DNA of 23,868 nucleotides from Candidatus Aminicenantes bacterium UBA6072 (GCA_002436105.1 DIXU01000002.1:1-23868); one strand, 5' to 3'; counted from the stretch's first letter, positions 15,483 to 23,820 are shown. The notes: generated by a model from the letters alone, not told the origin. A program made the numbers and translations.

Positions 15483-16407
15483 AAGCCTGCGCGGAGCCTA
15501 CGGCCGGACGCTGCTGAAGCTGGGGCGCGAGAACCCCGACCTGGTCGTCCTGGACGCCGACCTGGCCAAGTCCACCCAGACCCAGGTCTTCGCCAGGGAG
15601 TTCCCCGGCCGCTTCTTCGACATGGGCCTCGCGGAACAGGACATGGTCTCCACGGCGGCCGGGATCGCCCTCACCGGCAAGACCGTGTTCGCCAGCTCGT
15701 TCTGCGCCTTCCTCATCGGCCGCGCCTTCGACCAGGTGCGGCAGTCGATATGCTACAACCGCGCCAACGTCAAACTGGTCGGAACCCACGCCGGGCTGGG
15801 CGTGGGCGAGGACGGCGCCACCCACCAGGCGCTGGAGGACGTCGCCCTGGCGCGCACCCTGCCCGGGCTGACCGTGATCGTGCCGGCCGACGCCGTCGAG
15901 ACGTCCCTGGCCGTCGAGTACGCCGCCGCCGCGCCCGGGCCGTTCTTCATCCGCCTGACGCGGGGCGACCTGCCGACCCTTTTCGACGCCAGCCACCGCT
16001 TCGAGCCGGGGCGCGCTCCCCTGCTGCGCGACGGCGACGCCATCGCGCTGGTGGCCATGGGGGCGATGGTCGAGAAGGCGCTGCAGGCCTCCGAGCTGCT
16101 GGCGGCCCAGGGCATCTCGGCCGCGGTCGCCGACTTCTCGAGCCTGCAGCCGCTGGACGGCGACACCCTGCTGCGCCTCGCCCGCTCGACCGGCCGGGTG
16201 CTCACCGTCGAGGACCACTCGGTCCGCGGCGGCCTGGGCGGCGCCTGCGCCGAGTTCCTGGCCCAGCATCACCCCGTCCCCATGACCCTCATGGGCATGG
16301 ACGGCCGGTTCGGCCGTTCGGGCAAGCCCGCTGACCTCTACGCCCATTTCCAGCTGACCGCAGCCGACATCGCCGCCGCCGGCGTCCGCCTGCTCTCCCG
16401 GCCGTGA
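15472..16407 (+). CDS. Transketolase, C-terminal subunit
   Basis: This 311-residue protein forms the pyrimidine-binding and C-terminal domains of split transketolase. E55 in MGLAEQDMVSTAAG is the conserved Glu that activates thiamine diphosphate. GTHAGLGVGEDGATHQALEDVALAR is the conserved His/Asp loop, and the ASSFCAFLIGRAFDQVR region contacts the partner. The C-terminal domain (about 185-311) contains VEDHSVRGGLGGACAEFL, as in 1-deoxyxylulose 5-phosphate synthase (DXS) and transketolase. A DXS would be a single chain, so transketolase is preferred. It overlaps the N-terminal subunit gene by 11 bp and ftsE by 4 bp. Confidence 0.93.
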   Translation: MANESLRGAYGRTLLKLGRENPDLVVLDADLAKSTQTQVFAREFPGRFFDMGLAEQDMVSTAAGIALTGKTVFASSFCAFLIGRAFDQVRQSICYNRANVKLVGTHAGLGVGEDGATHQALEDVALARTLPGLTVIVPADAVETSLAVEYAAAAPGPFFIRLTRGDLPTLFDASHRFEPGRAPLLRDGDAIALVAMGAMVEKALQASELLAAQGISAAVADFSSLQPLDGDTLLRLARSTGRVLTVEDHSVRGGLGGACAEFLAQHHPVPMTLMGMDGRFGRSGKPADLYAHFQLTAADIAAAGVRLLSRP

Positions 16408-17078
16408 TCCAGTTCTTCCACGTCTACAAGCAGTATTTCCGCAGCAACGAGGCCCTGAGCGACATCAACCTCGCCATCAAGCGCGGCGAGTTCATCTTTC
16501 TCACCGGCGCCTCGGGCGCCGGCAAGTCGACCCTGCTCAAGCTGATCTACAAGGAGGAGGAGCCCAGCAAGGGCCAGATCCTCATCGATTCGGTCAACAG
16601 CACGCTCATCCCCGCCAAGCGGCTGTACCGCCTGCGCCGGCAGATCGGCATCGTGTTCCAGGACTTCAAGCTGCTGATGAACCGCACCGTGCAGGAGAAC
16701 GTGGCCGTGCCGCTGCTGGTGCGCGGCGAGAAGCGGGCGGCGATCGAGAACAAGGTCAACAGCACCCTGGCCCTGGTCGGCCTGAGCCACCGCAAGCGCT
16801 ACCTGACCTCGCACATCTCCGGCGGCGAGCAGCAGCGGGTGGCCATCGCCCGCGCCGTCATCGGCAATCCCAAGATCCTCATCGCCGACGAGCCGACCGG
16901 CAACCTGGACACCGAGCTTTCCATCGAGATCGTGCGCATCTTCGAGAAGGTCAACGCCAGCGGCATCACCGTCATCATCGCCACCCACGACCTCAACCTG
17001 ATCAACCTCTTCCCCAAGCGCATCATCAAGCTGGACAAGGGGCAGCTGGTCCTGGACCGCCCCTGCGAGGCGGGCTGA
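16404..17078 (+). CDS. ftsE: Cell-division ABC ATPase FtsE
   Basis: This 224-residue ABC ATPase pairs with FtsX to control septal peptidoglycan hydrolases. Walker A is GASGAGKST (35-43), the Q-loop FQDFKLL, signature SGGEQQR (139-145), Walker B ILIADEP followed by TGNLD, and the H-loop ATHDLNL. FVFxDF-like residues in the Q-loop and the short length are typical of FtsE rather than LolD. The start is GTG 16404, overlapping the TGA of the transketolase gene (GTGA), so translation is coupled. ftsX follows after 2 bp. Joining ftsEX to transketolase in one operon is not a common arrangement. Confidence 0.93.
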   Translation: MIQFFHVYKQYFRSNEALSDINLAIKRGEFIFLTGASGAGKSTLLKLIYKEEEPSKGQILIDSVNSTLIPAKRLYRLRRQIGIVFQDFKLLMNRTVQENVAVPLLVRGEKRAAIENKVNSTLALVGLSHRKRYLTSHISGGEQQRVAIARAVIGNPKILIADEPTGNLDTELSIEIVRIFEKVNASGITVIIATHDLNLINLFPKRIIKLDKGQLVLDRPCEAG

Positions 17079-17080
17079 CC

Positions 17081-17983
17081 ATGCGCTTCACGCTGCGGGC
17101 TCTGCAGCAGGCCCTGGGCAACATCCTGCGCAACAAGTCGGTCAACTTCCTCTGCCTGGGGATCATCGCCTTCACGCTGCTGGTGCCGGGGATCTTCGGC
17201 TTCATCTCCTTCCACCTCGACCGCTACATCAGCCGCCTGAGCGACAATATCGAGGCCATCTTCTACCTCCGCGACAACGCCGAGCCCGCCGGCGTCGAGG
17301 CGCTGATGCGGCGCATCGAGGGCAGCCTGCTGGTCAAGGAGACCGGCTTCACCTCCCGCGAGCAGGCGCGCGCGGACTTCGCCCGCGAATTCCCCGAGCT
17401 GGGCTACATCCTGGCCGAGTTCAGCGACTCGCCCTTCCCGGCGTCGGTGCGCGCCCGCTTCCGCTCCGACGCCAGCGGCATCGTGGCCATCGAGTCGTTC
17501 ATCCGCGACATGCGCCGCACCCCGCTGGTCGAGAGCGTGCAGCTCAACATGGACTGGGCGCGCAAGATCGCCAACATCAAGAAATTCGCCCAGTTCGCCG
17601 GCCTGTTCCTGAGCGCCATCCTGCTCATTGTCTCCGCCTTCATCATCTTCAACGTGGTGAAGCTGAACATCTTCTACCGCCGGGAGGAGATCACCATCCT
17701 GGGCCTGGTCGGAGCCACCGACGCCTACATCAAGGTCCCCTTCCTGCTCGAGGGGCTGCTGCTGGGATCGCTGGGCGGGCTGCTGGCCTGCGGGCTGCTG
17801 TTCGTCGCCGTCAGGGCTTTCCCGCTGTACGCCGGTTTCGTCTACGAGGTCGTCAAGCAGCTGATCCGCTTCAACGAGCTGCCGCCGCGCCTCTTCTGGC
17901 AGCTGATCGCCACCGGGGCGGGGATCGGATTGCTCTCTTCCTTCATCTCGCTGCGCAGGTTCATCAGGCACACGCCCGGATGA
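17081..17983 (+). CDS. ftsX: Cell-division membrane protein FtsX
   Basis: This 300-residue permease-like partner of FtsE has a short cytoplasmic N-terminus (RFTLRALQQALGNILRNKSVN) and TM1 at about 22-45. A periplasmic domain of about 120 residues follows (FYLRDNAEPAGVEALMRRIEG, FTSREQARADFAREFPELG), then three helices at about 170-195, 220-250 and 275-295. This is the FtsX topology with the extracellular domain between TM1 and TM2. It signals from FtsZ/FtsE to murein hydrolase activators. It is the last gene of the plus-strand unit starting at the tRNA and ends 10 bp before an inverted repeat block. Confidence 0.93.
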   Translation: MRFTLRALQQALGNILRNKSVNFLCLGIIAFTLLVPGIFGFISFHLDRYISRLSDNIEAIFYLRDNAEPAGVEALMRRIEGSLLVKETGFTSREQARADFAREFPELGYILAEFSDSPFPASVRARFRSDASGIVAIESFIRDMRRTPLVESVQLNMDWARKIANIKKFAQFAGLFLSAILLIVSAFIIFNVVKLNIFYRREEITILGLVGATDAYIKVPFLLEGLLLGSLGGLLACGLLFVAVRAFPLYAGFVYEVVKQLIRFNELPPRLFWQLIATGAGIGLLSSFISLRRFIRHTPG

Positions 17984-17993
17984 AGAGCGTGCT

Positions 17994-18362
17994 ACGTGAC
18001 GCGTAACGCGTGACGCGTAACGCGGAAGAGACCAAATTCCAAGCTCCAAATACCAATTTCCAAAACAAAAGCCAAAATAAGTGTCAGTGTCAGTGTCAGC
18101 AAGAGCCTTGGAGTAATTTTTTTCGCTTCAACGTTTCAACGCTGCAACGCTTCAACGATTTCTGTTCCATGCTTGGGATCATCGTTTGGGTCATTCGGTC
18201 AAAGTCCCCGCCAAGGGGATTGGGATTTAGAATTTAAGCCTAACTGATTACCCGTCATATTTTCTCGCCTCTTCGTCTGGGCCTATGGCTCCTTGGGATT
18301 CCAGTCTTCTCTCGTCACGCGTCACGCGTTACGCGTCACGCAGGTTCTCCTCTCGTCATGCA
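17994..18362. repeat. Repeat block at the ftsX/aminotransferase convergent junction
   Basis: No gene is seen. The left outer arm (17994-18024, CTACGTGAC then GTAACGC/GTGACGC heptamers) and right outer arm (18312-18341, inverted units ending CACGCAGGTTC) face each other. Between them lie AAATTCCAA-type units (18032-18080), a GTGTCA triple repeat (18081-18100), 8-base CAACG units (GTTTCAAC, GCTGCAAC, GCTTCAAC; about 18126-18157) and an inverted TTTGGGTCATT..GGGATTTAG block (about 18185-18238). The design repeats that of the two other convergent junctions in this window. Confidence 0.85.
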
Positions 18363-19466
18363 TTACGGCTGTTCAACCAGTGATTCCCTGAGCGCCGCCT
18401 CCAGCCGCTGCAAGCCGTCCTTCATCACCTCGGGATCCTGCACCCCGGCCATGCGGAAATGGCGCGGCATCTGGAAGAAGCGCCCCTCGGTGACGACCAT
18501 GCGGTATTTCCCGTAGAGCCGGGAATGGAATTTCCTGACATCGACCCGGCCGTTCATCTCGGGGAAAAAAAGGACGCCGTTCCTGGGGATGTAGCAGGAG
18601 AGGAACTCGGTCCGGCTCAGGTAGGAGCCGATGAGCTCGCGGTTCTCCCTGACGCGCCGGCGCAGGCGTTGCTCCAGCTCCGCCAGCACCGGGCTTTCCA
18701 GCAGCAGGTGGGCCAGGTACAACGGGGCGAAGGGGATCTCGGGGGTCAGGTAATCGCCGAAAAGCCGGGCCTTCTCGATCACGGCGGCCGGGGCGAAGGC
18801 CCAGCCGCAGCGCAGGGAGCCCAGCCCGTAGAACTTGGAGAGCGAGGAGGTGACGATGAATTCCGGGTAGTCGACGAACAGCGAGCGTTCGCGGTAGAAA
18901 CGGCCGTACACCTCGTCGATGAAGACGGCGATGCCGCGCTCGCGGTTCAGCGCCTGCAGGTATTGCAGCACCTCGGAGCTGATCTGGCTGCCCGAGGGGT
19001 TGTGCGGGTCGGTGAGGAGGATCATGCGCGTCTTCTCCGTCACCGCGGCGGCGATGGCCGGCAGCGACAGGGAGAAATCCAGCGGGTCGCGCCTGACGAA
19101 GCGCACGCGCGCCCCCAGGTAGGCCGGAACCTTGAACATCGGCTCGTAGGCGGGGAATTCGACCAGCACCTCGTCGCCGCGCCGGAGCAGCGCCCCCCAG
19201 ACGATGAAGTTGGCCAAGCTCGTCCCCAGGGAGAGGAGGATGTTCTCCTCCGGCACCTGCTCCCTGCGGCTCAGGGTCGCCAACAGGTGGCGGCTGCCGA
19301 CGGCCGCGTCGCCGGGGAAGGGCTGCAGGCGGATGGAGCCGGCGGCGAAAGGCAGCTCGTCGTCCTTCAGCAGGAATTCCATGTTGGAATGGGAGAAATT
19401 GACCTCGACGTCCTCCGGGTAGCTCTTGACGGTCAGCAGATGGTCGATCTTCAGGTTTTTGGGCAT
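18363..19466 (-). CDS. PLP-dependent class I/II aminotransferase
   Basis: This 367-residue fold-type I enzyme carries the expected pyridoxal-phosphate signatures: NPSG within LLTDPHNPSGSQIS, D184 in FIDEVYGRF, and Schiff-base K211 in SSLSKFYGLGSLRCGWAF, with a late Arg (PRHFRMAG) likely to bind the substrate carboxylate. The substrate cannot be named. It resembles aspartate/histidinol-phosphate-type enzymes rather than sugar aminotransferases of the DegT family, despite its place in a polysaccharide-type operon. ATG 19466 follows a purine-rich GAGGGAAGG. The gene lies 12 bp after the Clp-like gene and is last in the operon. Confidence 0.88.
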   Translation of the reverse strand: MPKNLKIDHLLTVKSYPEDVEVNFSHSNMEFLLKDDELPFAAGSIRLQPFPGDAAVGSRHLLATLSRREQVPEENILLSLGTSLANFIVWGALLRRGDEVLVEFPAYEPMFKVPAYLGARVRFVRRDPLDFSLSLPAIAAAVTEKTRMILLTDPHNPSGSQISSEVLQYLQALNRERGIAVFIDEVYGRFYRERSLFVDYPEFIVTSSLSKFYGLGSLRCGWAFAPAAVIEKARLFGDYLTPEIPFAPLYLAHLLLESPVLAELEQRLRRRVRENRELIGSYLSRTEFLSCYIPRNGVLFFPEMNGRVDVRKFHSRLYGKYRMVVTEGRFFQMPRHFRMAGVQDPEVMKDGLQRLEAALRESLVEQP

Positions 19467-19478
19467 GCCGGCCTTCCC

Positions 19479-21230
19479 TCACTCGGCGACGATGCGCACG
19501 CGCCGGTCTTCCAGGCGGACCCGCAGGCGCATCTTCTTGTCGGTCTTGGTGACGATATCGATGGCCGGCAGCCGCACCTGGTGCTCCAGGAACTCCCGGA
19601 CGGCATAGGCGAAGCGCCCCGACTTCTCGGCCTCGGCGGCCAGCGCCTGCAGCACCTCGTCGTCGGAGCGCAGGCGGCAGCGGTAGCGCTCCAGCAGTTC
19701 GCCGCGGATCGCCTCCATCTGCATGGCGGCGATCTTTTGCAGGTGCTCCCGGGTCAGCGGCGAGAACTGGATAATCTCGTCCACCCAGTCCAGGACGTTC
19801 ATGATCTTGGGCGCGACGATCAGCTCGCCGGAGCGCGGGTCGACCTTGACGAAGCCGATGGCCGAGCCCTTCTTCGCCTCGCCGATGCCGGTCAGGCTCA
19901 GGATGAAGATGATGTTGGCCAGGTAGTGCCTCTTGCCCAGCGCGTCCAGGACCTGGCCCTGGGTCAGGGTCTTGCCCAGGGAATAGAGCACCGAGGAATG
20001 GGCCTCCTCGATGTTCTCGAACAGGATCACCGAGAACGGGTGGTTCTCCACCTCGTGCACCAGGGCGCCGGCGCCGCCCTCGCCGTCGCCGCGCACCAGC
20101 CGCTCGGCGTCCTCGGCCTTGCGGTAGCCGGCCAGGTCGATGACGCGCAGCTTCCCGGAGCTGCCGAACAGGTACTCGGCGATCCGGGCGGCGATGAAGC
20201 TCTTGCCCACCCCGGTCGGCCCCAGGAAAAGGAAGATGCCCTCGGGCCGCAGCGCGTTGACCCGCGTTTCCAGCCGGGCCAGGCGGATGATGCGCGAGAT
20301 CTCCTCCAGGGCGCTGGCCTGGTTGACGGTGGCTTTGCTGAGAAAGTCGAGCATGCCGCGGGCATGAGCCTTGGTGTCGAGGCGCACGATCTCGATGGGC
20401 AGCCTGGAGAAGGCGCTGATGCTCTGGTGGACGTGGTCGCAATCGAGGGCGGCGGCTTTTTGCAGCACCGCCTTGGAGCAGGCGATGTCCAGCAGCTCGA
20501 TGGCCTTGTCGGGGAAGGCGCGGGTGGGGATGAAGCGCTGGGACAGGGTGTAGATGCCCTCGAACAGGTTCTCGGGAATGCTCAGGCGGTAATACTCCTC
20601 GAAATGCTTCCTGACCCCGCTCAGGATGCTCAGCATCTCCTCTTTTTCGGGCTCGTTGAGCATGATCGCCGAGAAATTCGCGGCCATGATCTCATCGCTC
20701 TTGATGAACTTGTAGTAGTCTTCCGAAGTGGCGGCGGCGATGACCAGCAGGTCGCGCTCGGAGATGTGGGCCTTGAGCAGGCCCTGGATCTGGCTGCCCC
20801 GCCCCTGGGCTCCGACCAGCGAATGGCCGTGCATCTCGTCGAGGAACAGGATGACGCGCTCGCCGCTGCGGCGGATCTGCCCGAGCAGCGCCTCCAGGTC
20901 CTTGGCCAGGCGGTCGGCCGACTCCCGGGAGTAGAAGAAGGATGTCAGGGACAGCTCCAGGATCACCTTGTCCCTGAGGTTGGCCGGGACCTGGCCGCGG
21001 TTGATGCGGTCGGCCAGCGCGGTGACCAGCGCCGTCTTGCCGACGCCGGGCTTGCCCACCAGGATGATGTTCTTCTTCAGCTTGCGCTGCAGCGTCTCCA
21101 TCAGGGCTTCCAGCTCCTTCTCCCTGCCGATGAAGGGCATGCGCTTCCCGTCCCTTGCCAGGTCGCTCAGGTTGCTGATGAAGGAATGGAATTCGGGGGA
21201 AATCTCCAACTGCTCCAGGCTCGGGCTCAT
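19479..21230 (-). CDS. Clp-like double AAA+ protein with degenerate active sites
   Basis: This 583-residue protein aligns by eye with the two AAA+ domains of ClpA/ClpB but lacks the N-domain and the ClpB middle domain. Domain 1 has Walker A GKPGVGKTAL (59-68) and intact Walker B LFLDEMH (128-134), but the arginine-finger segment reads AANF (183-186) where ClpB has ERRF. Domain 2 has Walker A GPTGVGKS (337-344), but the usual DE pair of Walker B is E405-N406, the sensor-1 TSN is LSL (444-446), and the arginine-finger site is W482. The GYVGYE pore loop and the KYRG loop are not recognisable. IGF (458-460) stands where ClpA has its ClpP-docking IGL. ATP binding looks possible; hydrolysis and threading look doubtful. 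It sits in a polysaccharide operon. Confidence 0.85.
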   Translation of the reverse strand: MSPSLEQLEISPEFHSFISNLSDLARDGKRMPFIGREKELEALMETLQRKLKKNIILVGKPGVGKTALVTALADRINRGQVPANLRDKVILELSLTSFFYSRESADRLAKDLEALLGQIRRSGERVILFLDEMHGHSLVGAQGRGSQIQGLLKAHISERDLLVIAAATSEDYYKFIKSDEIMAANFSAIMLNEPEKEEMLSILSGVRKHFEEYYRLSIPENLFEGIYTLSQRFIPTRAFPDKAIELLDIACSKAVLQKAAALDCDHVHQSISAFSRLPIEIVRLDTKAHARGMLDFLSKATVNQASALEEISRIIRLARLETRVNALRPEGIFLFLGPTGVGKSFIAARIAEYLFGSSGKLRVIDLAGYRKAEDAERLVRGDGEGGAGALVHEVENHPFSVILFENIEEAHSSVLYSLGKTLTQGQVLDALGKRHYLANIIFILSLTGIGEAKKGSAIGFVKVDPRSGELIVAPKIMNVLDWVDEIIQFSPLTREHLQKIAAMQMEAIRGELLERYRCRLRSDDEVLQALAAEAEKSGRFAYAVREFLEHQVRLPAIDIVTKTDKKMRLRVRLEDRRVRIVAE

Positions 21231-21258
21231 CGGCGCTCCTCCTTGGCGGTCCCGCGTC

Positions 21259-22671
21259 TCAGGCGTTCCGGTCGATGAACTGGAACTTCAGCAGGGTGCG
21301 GAAGATGATCTCCAGGTCGAGGCGGAAGGTCCAGTTCTGAATATAGAAAATATCGAACTCGATGCGCTTGTCCAGCGGCGTGTTGCCGCGCAGGCCGTGA
21401 ACCTGGGCCCAGCCGGTCATGCCGGTCTTCACCCGGTGGCGCAGCATGTAGCGGGGAATGCTCGCCTTGAACTTCTCGACCAGCTCCGGACGCTCGGGGC
21501 GCGGCCCCACCAGGCTCATGTCGCCGAGCAGGACATTGACCAGCTGCGGCAGCTCGTCGATGGAGAGCTTGCGCAGGATCCTGCCCACCCGGGTCACGCG
21601 CGGGTCGTCCTGCGGCGACCAGATGGGACCCGTGGCCCTCTCGGCATCGCGGACCATGGTGCGGAACTTGACCATGCGGAAGACGCGCCCATCCAGGCCC
21701 AGGCGCCGCTGGCGGAAGAAGACCGGCCCGCGCGAGTCGATCTTCAGCAGCAGGGCGACCAGGGCGGCGAACGGCAGCAGCAGCACCAGGCCGCAGAGGG
21801 AGACGAGCAGGTCGAACAGCCGCTTGCTCAGGGCGGGCCAGCCCTGGAGCGGGATGTCGCCCAGGTTGATCACCGGCAGGCCCTCGATGTGCTCCAGCCC
21901 CGCCTTCAGCGAGGCCAGCTGCAGGATGTCGGGCACCAGGTGGATGTCGACCAGCAGGTTGTTGCCGCCCTCGATCAGCCGGATGATGGTGTCGTACTCG
22001 CTCAACGGCAGCGCCACGAAGAGATCGGTGATGCCGTGCCGCCGCGCCACGGCCTCCAGGTCGCCGTAGCCGCCCAGCACCCCGGCGTCCCTGCGGGGAA
22101 TCCCCGGCGTGGGGGGCGCCGGCGAGAGGAAGCCGCTGACCTCCAGCCCGAAATGGGAGTAGCGGGAGAGGTTCTCCGCCGTCAGGGCGGCCAGGTCGCC
22201 GCTGCCGGCGATCAGCACCCGCGAGACGCCGTCGCGCGAGAGGCGGCGGAAAAGGCGGAACATCAGGGCGCGGCAAATGAAGACGGTAGCCACCGCCAGC
22301 GGCGCGTAGACGGCCAGGAAGCCGTGGGAAATCTCGAAACCGATGAAGCGGTAGCTCTTCAGGTAGCTGAAGAACAGCAGCACGGTGAAGGCGGCGGCAG
22401 CGCAGTTCAGGATGACCGAGAAGAGGTCGTCGAGGCGGTTGCGGCGCAGCTTGAAGCGGTAGAATCCCTGGTAGGAAAAGTAGACCAGGTGGGCAAGGAG
22501 CAGCGCCGGCAGGACGGCCAGGTAGGCCGAAAAGCCCGGCACCCCCTTGGGCGCGGTGAGAAGCCCGGAGTGAAAGCGCAGCCAGAAGGAGAGGAAAAAC
22601 GCGGCGGCGATGGCCAGGGCGTCGCTGAGGGCGTACAGGCGGGCCAGCTGCTCGCGCTGCTTGCGGATCAT
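21259..22671 (-). CDS. Polyprenyl-phosphate glycosylphosphotransferase (WbaP/WcaJ type)
   Basis: This 470-residue enzyme starts exopolysaccharide, capsule or O-antigen repeat synthesis by moving a sugar-phosphate onto undecaprenyl phosphate. Four N-terminal membrane helices (about 10-140) precede a CoA-binding/Rossmann-like region (RVLIAGSGDLAALTAENL, 151-168). A fifth hydrophobic segment (285-309) leads into the catalytic bacterial-sugar-transferase domain with KFRTM (335-339), DELPQ (372-376), SLVGPRPE (386-393) and TGMTGWAQV. The sugar is not predictable. Start 22671 overlaps the TGA of the upstream glycosyltransferase by 4 bp (ATGA). In-frame codons further upstream are antisense-like and out of register with that gene, so I exclude them. 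Confidence 0.94.
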   Translation of the reverse strand: MIRKQREQLARLYALSDALAIAAAFFLSFWLRFHSGLLTAPKGVPGFSAYLAVLPALLLAHLVYFSYQGFYRFKLRRNRLDDLFSVILNCAAAAFTVLLFFSYLKSYRFIGFEISHGFLAVYAPLAVATVFICRALMFRLFRRLSRDGVSRVLIAGSGDLAALTAENLSRYSHFGLEVSGFLSPAPPTPGIPRRDAGVLGGYGDLEAVARRHGITDLFVALPLSEYDTIIRLIEGGNNLLVDIHLVPDILQLASLKAGLEHIEGLPVINLGDIPLQGWPALSKRLFDLLVSLCGLVLLLPFAALVALLLKIDSRGPVFFRQRRLGLDGRVFRMVKFRTMVRDAERATGPIWSPQDDPRVTRVGRILRKLSIDELPQLVNVLLGDMSLVGPRPERPELVEKFKASIPRYMLRHRVKTGMTGWAQVHGLRGNTPLDKRIEFDIFYIQNWTFRLDLEIIFRTLLKFQFIDRNA

Positions 22672-23756
22672 TCCGGCCCCGCGCTGACCAGGCGCCCGAA
22701 TTCCTCGCGGAAGCGGGCGGCGGAAAACTGCAGGCTGTGGCTGCGGATGGCGGCCGCGTCGAGGTCCAGGCGCGAGAGCTCGGCCAGGGCGTCCTGCAGC
22801 CCGGCGACGGTGGCCTCGGGGAACAGGATCCCCGTTCGGCGGTCGAGGACGATGTCGCGCACGCCACCGCGGTCGAAGGCCACCACCGGCGTTCCGCAGG
22901 CCTGGCTCTCGGCCAACGCGATGCCGAAGTCCTCCACCCCGGCGAACACCAGCGCGCGGGCGTTCTGGTAGAGCTCGCGCAGTTGGCCGGCGTCGACCTC
23001 GGGCAGCCAGCGCACGCTGGCGCCGGCTTGTCGGCGGAGTTTTTTCCCCTCGGGCCCCTTGCCCACGATCACCAGCGGCTCGCCGCCGGCGCGAAAGGCC
23101 TCCAGGACCAGGCCGATGTTCTTGTAGGGCGCCAGCGCCGAGACCAGCAGGCAATAGTCGCGGCTGGGGCGCTGCGCCGGGCAAAAGAACCCGGTATCCA
23201 CCGGCGGGTGGATGACGGCGGCGTCCCGGCGGTAGTATTTTTGGATGCGCTGGCGGACATAGCTGGAGTTGGCCACGAAACGGTCGACGCGCGCCGCGCT
23301 GCTGACGTCCCAGGCGCGCAGGCGCGATATCTCCCGGGAGATGACCCGGCGGCTCCAGAAGCCGGCGCCGGCGAAATAGGCGTAGTACTGGTCCCAGGCG
23401 TAGCGCATGGGCGAATGGATGTAGCTGACGTGCAGGGCGTCGGGGGCCGGCACCGCCCCCTTGGCCACGCAGTGCGAGCTGCTGAGCACCAGCGAATACT
23501 CGCGCAGGTCGAAGGCCTCGACATGGCGCGGGAACCAGGGCAGGAAATGACGGTAATGGCGGCGGATCCAGGGGTTGCGGTTCAGGCGCGACGCGGTCAC
23601 CTTTTTGGAGCGGATCAGCGGCGACACCGCCGCCGGCTCGTAGAAAAGGGTGAAGATGTCGGCCGCGGGATACAGGGCGAGCATCTCCTCCAGCACTTTC
23701 TCGCCGCCGCGCATGCCGTTGAGCCAGTCGTGGATGATCGCAACTTTTTCAGCCAT
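22668..23756 (-). CDS. GT4-family glycosyltransferase
   Basis: This 362-residue retaining GT-B enzyme probably adds a sugar to the lipid-linked saccharide begun by the neighbouring transferase. The N-terminal domain opens VAIIHDWLNGMRGGEKVLEE, a Gly-rich loop common in such enzymes. The C-terminal domain has SALAPYKNIGLVLEAF, VGKGPEGKKL, and the E-x7-E signature E275...E283 (EDFGIALAE) followed by CGTPVVAFDRGG. No membrane helix is present. ATG 23756 lies 8 nt after a TACAAT box, so it appears to be the first gene of an operon running GT4, WbaP-type transferase, Clp-like protein, aminotransferase. Donor and acceptor sugars are unknown. Confidence 0.93.
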   Translation of the reverse strand: MAEKVAIIHDWLNGMRGGEKVLEEMLALYPAADIFTLFYEPAAVSPLIRSKKVTASRLNRNPWIRRHYRHFLPWFPRHVEAFDLREYSLVLSSSHCVAKGAVPAPDALHVSYIHSPMRYAWDQYYAYFAGAGFWSRRVISREISRLRAWDVSSAARVDRFVANSSYVRQRIQKYYRRDAAVIHPPVDTGFFCPAQRPSRDYCLLVSALAPYKNIGLVLEAFRAGGEPLVIVGKGPEGKKLRRQAGASVRWLPEVDAGQLRELYQNARALVFAGVEDFGIALAESQACGTPVVAFDRGGVRDIVLDRRTGILFPEATVAGLQDALAELSRLDLDAAAIRSHSLQFSAARFREEFGRLVSAGPE

Positions 23757-23764
23757 CAGTGGAA

Positions 23765-23793
23765 ATTGTACACTTCCGGACCCGGCAAAGCAA
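23765..23793 (-). promoter_or_regulatory. Promoter of the glycosyltransferase operon, leaderless geometry
   Basis: Minus-strand TTGCTT (23788-23793), 17 bp, TACAAT (23765-23770), then 8 nt to ATG 23756. No Shine-Dalgarno lies in the short leader. Confidence 0.6.
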
Positions 23794-23820
23794 TAGAGCG
23801 AGCAGCAGAACGGGCGTTCA

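Noticed and set aside
18459..21278. Very long open frame antisense to the aminotransferase and Clp-like genes
   Set aside because: It is rich in Gly, Ala, Asp, Gln, Leu and Val with no recognisable domain. It is the usual mirror of GC-rich coding DNA; the minus-strand proteins have full conserved motifs.
20968..22971. Long plus-strand frame antisense to the sugar transferase region
   Set aside because: It is low-complexity (Gln, Glu, Ala, Gly rich) and spans three real minus-strand genes without matching their boundaries.
22672..23184. Long N-terminal extension of the WbaP-type transferase
   Set aside because: It overlaps the GT4 gene in another frame and reads as Arg/Pro/Ala-rich noise; ATG 22671 begins a normal cytoplasmic segment before TM1.
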